The notes under the pieces were generated by a model. It searched no databases. It worked only from the letters and a program-made list of their open reading frames with translations, and was not told the origin of the DNA. Both the position numbers and the translations under genes were made by a program. Positions 44,008-49,682 of a stretch of 49,682 nt of DNA are shown here, piece after piece (position 1 is the first letter of the stretch; the number at the start of each line of letters is the position of its first letter). This DNA comes from Opitutales bacterium (lineage in GTDB: Bacteria; Verrucomicrobiota; Verrucomicrobiia; Opitutales; UBA9783), in NCBI GenBank assembly GCA_016286235.1, contig JAEESJ010000030.1, forward strand, positions 1 through 49,682. The letters run 5' to 3'.

Positions 44008-47000
44008 ATGTTTAGGGACGACATTCACGGTCTTTTGGGGTTCGAGTCGGATCCGACGTTTGATTCGGTTCGGATTTCGATTGCTTCTCCCGAAACCATT
44101 CGTCAATGGTCGAAGGGTGAAGTCAAAACACCCGAAACCATCAATTACCGCACCTGGAAGCCGGAACCGGACGGTTTGTTCTGTCAACGGATTTTTGGTC
44201 CGGTGACGGATTACGAATGTGCCTGCGGTAAGTACAAGCGCATCAAGTACCGCGGGGTGGTGTGCGACCGTTGCGGCGTGGAGGTTACCGTTTCGCGCGT
44301 GCGCCGCGAGTGGATGGGACACATCGAATTGGCGGTTCCCGTGGCGCACGTTTGGTTTTTAAAGAGCGTTCCGAGCTGTTTCAGTCTGCTTTTGGATATG
44401 ACCGTTCGCGATTTGGAGCGTGTCATTTACTACGAAAGTTATCTTGTTCTGGATCCCGGCAGTACGCCTTTGGAGAAAAAGCAGCTCTTGACCGAGAACG
44501 AATACCAATCGGCGCAAGCCGAGTTCGGCGAAGATGCGTTCACGGCGAAAATGGGTGCGGAAGCGATCCGTGAGCTGTTGTGCGACATGAGTTTGGAGGA
44601 CGAGGCGGAGGAGATGCAGATGCGGATGGCGACGGATACCTCAAAAAGTCTGAAGCAAAAATTGTCCAAGCGTCTCAAGTTGATCAACGGAATGATTCGC
44701 AACAAAATCCGACCCGAGTGGATGGTGTTGCGAGTGTTGCCGGTGACGCCGCCCGATTTGCGTCCGTTGGTGCCGCTGGACGGCGGGCGTTTTGCTACCA
44801 GCGATTTGAACGATTTGTACCGTCGCGTCATCAACCGCAACAATCGTCTTCGCAGTCTGTTGCAACTGAAAACGCCGGATATTATCATTCACAACGAAAA
44901 GCGCATGTTGCAGGAGGCGGTGGATGCGCTTTTTGATAACGGTTGCCGCGGAACGCGTGCGGTTGCCGGTTCCAACGGTCGTCCGTTGAAGTCACTGAGC
45001 GAGTCGTTGAAGGGAAAGCAGGGGCGTTTTCGTCAAAATCTGCTCGGTAAGCGCGTCGATTACAGCGGTCGTACCGTGATTGTCGTCGGACCGGAGTTGA
45101 AAATTTACCAGTGCGGTTTGCCGAAACAGATGGCGTTGGTGCTGTTTGAACCGTTCATCATTCATCGATTGCGAGAGTTGGGTTTTGCCTATACGGTGCG
45201 TGCGGCGCGCAAGATGATCGAAAACAAAACGCCCGAGGTGTGGGACGTATTGCAGGAAGTGATTAAAGGGCATCCCGTGTTGCTGAATCGTGCGCCGACG
45301 CTGCACCGTTTGTCCATTCAGGCGTTCGAACCCGTGTTGATCGAAGGCGGTGCCATTCGTCTGCATCCGCTGGTGTGTGCGGCGTTCAACGCGGACTTCG
45401 ACGGCGACCAAATGGCGGTACACGTGCCGTTATCCGCGGAAGCGATTATGGAGGCAAGGTTGCTGATGCTTTCGACGCACAATTTGTTTTCGCCTTCGAG
45501 CGGTAAGCCGATTACGGTTCCTTCGCAGGATATTGTTTTGGGAGTTTATGCGTTGACGTCGGAGACCAAACCGAAGCCGGAGAAAACCCGTCAGGTTCCG
45601 ATTGTTTCGGGTGCCTTGGAAGCGGAGCGCATGGAGAGCGAGGGCATTCTTTCGTCGGACGACTGGGTGGATATGCCGAATCCCGATTATCAAAAGGAGA
45701 CGAAATTTGGTGTTTCGTCGGATAAGTACCTTCGTACCACGATCGGTCGTATTCTTTTTAACGCCGTTTTCCCGAAGGAAGTCGGTTTTGTCAACGAAAC
45801 GGTCGGAAAAGACAAGTTGTCGGACGTTATTAACGCGGCGTATCATTTGATTTCTTCGGAGGCGTTCGCCGAGTTATTGGATGCGCTGAAATCTCTCGGT
45901 TTTTCGAGGGTGACGCAAAGCGGTGTTTCCGTCGGAATGGGAGATATCGTCGTTTCGGATGAGAAAGCCGCCGTTATCGAGAAGAGCGAGAAGAAAATCA
46001 AGGAAGTCGAATCGCAATTCCGTCGCGGTATTATTACCGACAGCGAACGTTACAACAAGGTGATTTCGATTTGGACGAACGCAACTGAGGAAGTGGCGAA
46101 TGCTTCGTTTGAAACATTGGCACAGCGCGGGAAGGACGGCGAGGTCAATTCGATTTGGATGATGATGGATTCGGGAGCGCGCGGAAACAAACAGCAGGTG
46201 CGTCAGCTGGTTGGCATGCGCGGTTTGATGGCGAAACCTTCGGGCGAAATCATCGAACAGCCGATTTTATCTTCCTTCCGTGACGGCTTGAAGGTTTTGG
46301 AGTACTTTACGTCGACGCACGGCGGTCGTAAGGGTATGGCGGATACGGCGTTGAAAACGGCGGATGCCGGGTATTTGACCCGAAAATTGTGCGATGTTGC
46401 CATGGATTGCGTCGCGGGAGGAACCGACGAGCCCTTGGATAACTCGAAGGGCGTTTGGAAGCAGGCGATTTGCGACGGTGATGATGAGATTGTTGCTTTG
46501 TCGGAGCGTATTGTCGGGCGTTGCGCCTGCGAGGATGTTGTCAATCCGAGCGATCCGAACGAATGCGTCATTCATCGCGGGGATTTGATTACCGAGACGC
46601 AGGCGAGGCGTGTTGAAGCGTTGGGAATTGATGCGGTGAAAATTCTGTCGCCGCTGACCCATATGGTTAAAAACGTGATTCCGGCGAAGGCGTACGGCGA
46701 GGATACGGCGACGCACGCGTTGGTGTCGGAAGGAACGTCGGTCGGAATTTTGGCAGCGCAGTCGATCGGTGAGCCGGGTACGCAGTTGACGCTTCGTACG
46801 TTCCACTCGGGCGGTGTGGCGGGTCAGGCGTTCAAAATGCCGGAATTTCGCGCGCAACATGCCGGTATCGTCAAGTATGACGGTTTGAGGACGGTGACGA
46901 CGCAAGAGGGGACGATTGTGGCGTTAAACAAAACGGGTGTGCTTCGAATTTTGTCGGAGGATTACCGGGAGCTGGAATCGTACCGCATTCATCCGGGTTC

Positions 47001-48207
47001 CGTTATGGCGGTTGCGGATGGGGGTGCCGTTGAGAAGGGTGCCTCTCTGGCGGTGTGGGACGCAACCAAAATCCCGATTTTGTCGGAAAAGAGCGGCGAG
47101 GTGCGTTTCAAGGATATCATGGCGGGTGTGACCCTTTGTCGTGCCGGTGAAGGGGCTGATGTACGCATGATCATGGAGCATCAGGACGATTTGAATCCCT
47201 CCGTTGAAATTGTCGATAAACGCGGAACGTTGTTGGCGACCTATCCGATTCCGTCGGGAGCGCAGCTGGTGGTCGCGGAAGGTGATGCGGTGTATCCCGG
47301 GACGATGATTGCCAAAATGGCGCGCGTTTCGAACAAAACGCAGGATATCGTGGGCGGTCTGCCGCGCATTACCGAGTTGTTTGAAGCTCGTTGTCCGAAG
47401 AAAACGGCGGAAATGGCGCGCATCGACGGTGTGGTGTCGCTGACGGGAACGATGCGCGGAAAAAAGCGGTTGATCGTGACCGACGCCGAAACAGAAGCGG
47501 TCGATGTGCATTTTGTAGCGCAGGATAAGCAGATTATCGTTCAGGACGGAGATTTTGTGAAGAAAGGTCAGTTCCTGACCGACGGATTGGCGGATCCGCA
47601 CGAAATGCTTGCCGTATTGGGCGAAGCGGCGACGCAGGAGTATTTGTTGTCGGAAATTCAAAAGGTGTATCGTTTGCAGGGAGTGACCATCAACGACAAG
47701 CACCTGGAAGTAATTTTGGCACGGATGTTCGGAAAGATTCGCGTAACGGATCCGGGTGATACGGAATTTTTCCATGACGAACAGGTGGATCGTCATCATT
47801 TTGCCGAAGCGAACAGGAACGTGGTCGAGATGGGCGGCAAGCCTGCCGAGGGCGAACCGATATTATTGGGAATTACAAAGGCGTCGTTGCAGACGGACAG
47901 CTTTATTTCTGCCGCTTCCTTCCAGGAAACAGCGCGTATTTTAACGGAAGCCGCCGCCGTCGGAAAGCAGGACAACATGAAGGGCTTCAAGGAAAACGTC
48001 ATCATGGGAAATTTGATTCCTGCCGGAACCGGGATGCCGAAGTACCGACATTTGACGGTTTGTATAACGGAAGCGGGACAGGCGGCCGCCGGTGCGATTG
48101 CCGAAGGAGCCGTGTTGTGGGGAGATGCCGAAACGTCTTCAACGGAGAGTACTTCGGATGTTGCTCCCGAGGAAGCGGTATCGGTTGCGACGGAGCGTGT
48201 TTCTTAG
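44008..48207 (+). CDS. rpoC: RNA polymerase beta' subunit RpoC
   Basis: 1399 aa. The N-terminal zinc finger [20 protein letters not shown] is intact and the catalytic loop [19 protein letters not shown] holds the three Mg-binding Asp. The bridge helix/trigger loop region around [21 protein letters not shown] is normal. The second zinc site is lost: where relatives have SPLTC...GVCAKCYG, this protein has [17 protein letters not shown], and the upstream EDCGT Cys is also missing. Start ATG 44008, 4 bp after rpoB; the ORF-track start overlaps rpoB. Confidence 0.98.
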   Translation: MFRDDIHGLLGFESDPTFDSVRISIASPETIRQWSKGEVKTPETINYRTWKPEPDGLFCQRIFGPVTDYECACGKYKRIKYRGVVCDRCGVEVTVSRVRREWMGHIELAVPVAHVWFLKSVPSCFSLLLDMTVRDLERVIYYESYLVLDPGSTPLEKKQLLTENEYQSAQAEFGEDAFTAKMGAEAIRELLCDMSLEDEAEEMQMRMATDTSKSLKQKLSKRLKLINGMIRNKIRPEWMVLRVLPVTPPDLRPLVPLDGGRFATSDLNDLYRRVINRNNRLRSLLQLKTPDIIIHNEKRMLQEAVDALFDNGCRGTRAVAGSNGRPLKSLSESLKGKQGRFRQNLLGKRVDYSGRTVIVVGPELKIYQCGLPKQMALVLFEPFIIHRLRELGFAYTVRAARKMIENKTPEVWDVLQEVIKGHPVLLNRAPTLHRLSIQAFEPVLIEGGAIRLHPLVCAAFNADFDGDQMAVHVPLSAEAIMEARLLMLSTHNLFSPSSGKPITVPSQDIVLGVYALTSETKPKPEKTRQVPIVSGALEAERMESEGILSSDDWVDMPNPDYQKETKFGVSSDKYLRTTIGRILFNAVFPKEVGFVNETVGKDKLSDVINAAYHLISSEAFAELLDALKSLGFSRVTQSGVSVGMGDIVVSDEKAAVIEKSEKKIKEVESQFRRGIITDSERYNKVISIWTNATEEVANASFETLAQRGKDGEVNSIWMMMDSGARGNKQQVRQLVGMRGLMAKPSGEIIEQPILSSFRDGLKVLEYFTSTHGGRKGMADTALKTADAGYLTRKLCDVAMDCVAGGTDEPLDNSKGVWKQAICDGDDEIVALSERIVGRCACEDVVNPSDPNECVIHRGDLITETQARRVEALGIDAVKILSPLTHMVKNVIPAKAYGEDTATHALVSEGTSVGILAAQSIGEPGTQLTLRTFHSGGVAGQAFKMPEFRAQHAGIVKYDGLRTVTTQEGTIVALNKTGVLRILSEDYRELESYRIHPGSVMAVADGGAVEKGASLAVWDATKIPILSEKSGEVRFKDIMAGVTLCRAGEGADVRMIMEHQDDLNPSVEIVDKRGTLLATYPIPSGAQLVVAEGDAVYPGTMIAKMARVSNKTQDIVGGLPRITELFEARCPKKTAEMARIDGVVSLTGTMRGKKRLIVTDAETEAVDVHFVAQDKQIIVQDGDFVKKGQFLTDGLADPHEMLAVLGEAATQEYLLSEIQKVYRLQGVTINDKHLEVILARMFGKIRVTDPGDTEFFHDEQVDRHHFAEANRNVVEMGGKPAEGEPILLGITKASLQTDSFISAASFQETARILTEAAAVGKQDNMKGFKENVIMGNLIPAGTGMPKYRHLTVCITEAGQAAAGAIAEGAVLWGDAETSSTESTSDVAPEEAVSVATERVS

Positions 48208-48401
48208 GAAAGACGGTGTAAATGAAGGCTTTTGGAAAAAAAAACACGGCGATTACGGAGCAGTTTTGGGTACTCTGCGGTCGTATGCGTATTGTTCGTC
48301 GGTTCGAATGTGCGTCTGAGCGGTCACGCGGAGGCGGGACAGCGTGTAAAAAAGCTTGCGTTCCGTCGCGTGAATCTTTGTTAATGAAGTGTTAAGATAA
48401 G

Positions 48402-48785
48402 ATGCCTACCATCAATCAGCTTATTTCACATCCGAGGCGGGCGGTACGTTCAAAGTCGTCCGCGCCGGCGTTGGAGAAACATCCGTTTAAGCGCGGCGTG
48501 TGCATTCAGGTGATGACGCGTACGCCGAAGAAGCCGAATTCCGCGGTTCGCAAAGTGACCAAAGTGCGTTTGACGAACGGTTCGGAAGTGATCGCTTACA
48601 TTCCCGATGAAGGGCATAATCTGCAAGAGCACAGCATTGTGTTGGTGCGCGGCGGTTGCGTGCCCGATCTTCCTGGTGTGCGCTACCACGTAGTGCGCGG
48701 GACATTGGATGCGCAGGGTGTTGAGAAGCGTCGTCGCAGTCGTTCCAAGTATGGCGTGCATCGTCCGAAGGAAGCGAAAAAGTAA
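48402..48785 (+). CDS. rpsL: 30S ribosomal protein S12
   Basis: 127-aa S12 of the decoding centre. [21 protein letters not shown] keeps the Lys residues whose mutation gives streptomycin resistance; [27 protein letters not shown] is the second signature. About 194 bases separate it from rpoC. A TAAGAT box ends 3 bases before the ATG, so a second promoter is possible. Confidence 0.98.
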   Translation: MPTINQLISHPRRAVRSKSSAPALEKHPFKRGVCIQVMTRTPKKPNSAVRKVTKVRLTNGSEVIAYIPDEGHNLQEHSIVLVRGGCVPDLPGVRYHVVRGTLDAQGVEKRRRSRSKYGVHRPKEAKK

Positions 48786-48794
48786 GGTTTTGTT

Positions 48795-49268
48795 ATGTCA
48801 CGTCGTCGAAGAGCAGTACGTCGGGAAATGAAAGGAGATCCGCGTTACAACAGTCCGCTGGTGGAACAGTTGACGAACCGCGTGATGCGTTGCGGGAAAA
48901 AGTCTTTGGCGCGCCGCATTGTGTACGGAGCGATCGAGAAGGTAAGCGAGATATTGGGTAAGGGCGATCCGATGGATTTTATGTTGGCAGCTTTGGAGAA
49001 TATTCGTCCGAAGCTGGAAGTGAAGAGCCGTCGCGTTGGGGGGGCGACCTACCAGGTGCCGATGGAAGTTCCTTATCAACGTCAAATCGGTTTGGCGTTT
49101 CGTTGGCTTGTTTTGGCGGCGGATAAACGCAAGGGGACGATGGCGGAAGGATTGGCGAACGAACTGCTGGATGCGTACAACAATACGGGCGAAGTAGTGA
49201 AGAAAAAGGAGGAAGTCCATCGTATGGCGCAGGCAAATCGTGCCTTTGCGCATTTCCGCTGGTCTTAA
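48795..49268 (+). CDS. rpsG: 30S ribosomal protein S7
   Basis: 157-aa S7, primary 16S rRNA-binding protein of the small subunit head. [20 protein letters not shown], a slightly altered start of the family, then [40 protein letters not shown] and [17 protein letters not shown]. str-operon order rpsL-rpsG-fusA is kept. Confidence 0.98.
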   Translation: MSRRRRAVRREMKGDPRYNSPLVEQLTNRVMRCGKKSLARRIVYGAIEKVSEILGKGDPMDFMLAALENIRPKLEVKSRRVGGATYQVPMEVPYQRQIGLAFRWLVLAADKRKGTMAEGLANELLDAYNNTGEVVKKKEEVHRMAQANRAFAHFRWS

Positions 49269-49274
49269 ACGGCT

Positions 49275-49631
<357 letters not shown>

Positions 49632-49640
<9 letters not shown>

Positions 49641-49682
49641 GATGCGGAATTTCTTTTCCATCGGCTCCAGGTGAATATCGGA
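49632..49682 (-). CDS. Fragment of a GspE/PilB-type secretion ATPase
   Basis: The last bases read on the minus strand as [17 protein letters not shown], the well-known ASDIHxEPxExxxRxRxRxDG motif of type II secretion/type IV pilus assembly ATPases. Only 17 residues are present and the gene enters from outside the window. It meets fusA at about 49632-49640, where GCGGTGGCG fits both EF-G (AVA) and the ATPase (RHR). Confidence 0.7.

Overview
The window is about 49.7 kb of roughly 50% GC DNA from a Gram-negative-type bacterium: it has lpxK (lipid A), a Pal/OmpA lipoprotein, a beta-barrel outer-membrane protein and a needle-type (type III) secretion system. I place it in the PVC superphylum, most likely Verrucomicrobiota and perhaps the Opitutia/Puniceicoccales side. 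The main reasons are an EF-Tu switch I region ([14 protein letters not shown] instead of the usual RGITI form) that I recall from verrucomicrobial EF-Tu, and a Chlamydia-like type III layout with an FHA-domain SctD and YscE/YscG-type needle chaperones. The placement is inference from memory, not a search.

Layout. (1) 78-10066, minus strand: one tightly packed 13-gene type III secretion operon in the order sctD, yscE-like, sctF, yscG-like, sctI, J, K, L, N, O, P, Q, R, with a recognisable promoter in front of sctD. The secretin SctC and export gate proteins S, T, U and V are not in the window. (2) 10691-14823: dprA, a metallo-beta-lactamase-fold hydrolase, and the divergent SAM-cycle pair mtnN/metK. 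(3) 14824-17220: a decayed island with a frameshifted csrA remnant fused to a partial degenerate copy of accC, a frameshifted MATE transporter and a gene-poor AT-rich stretch. (4) 17221-22424: an ECF sigma factor, a putative anti-sigma factor and an HtrA-like protein that has lost its catalytic triad, then accB-accC followed by two Asp23/AmaP-type proteins and a terminator. (5) 22686-31033: trpS, a lone pseudopilin, pyrG, pal, lpxK, holA, pgk, tpiA. (6) 31417-35535: tRNA-Ser(CGA), a DAACS symporter, an outer-membrane barrel protein, hpf and a secreted protein of unknown function. (7) 35832-49640: the classical information-processing cluster tRNA-Thr(GGT), tuf, tRNA-Trp(CCA), secE, nusG, rplK, rplA, rplJ, rplL, rpoB, rpoC, rpsL, rpsG and the start of fusA.

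The last ~45 bases are not fusA. Read on the minus strand they encode a GspE/PilB-type motif (SDIHLEP...), joined to fusA through a 9-bp stretch compatible with both genes. This looks like a chimeric contig end.

Other points of note: several promoters place the -10 box only 3-8 bases before the start codon, suggesting leaderless or near-leaderless mRNAs, and RpoC lacks the cysteines of its second zinc site.
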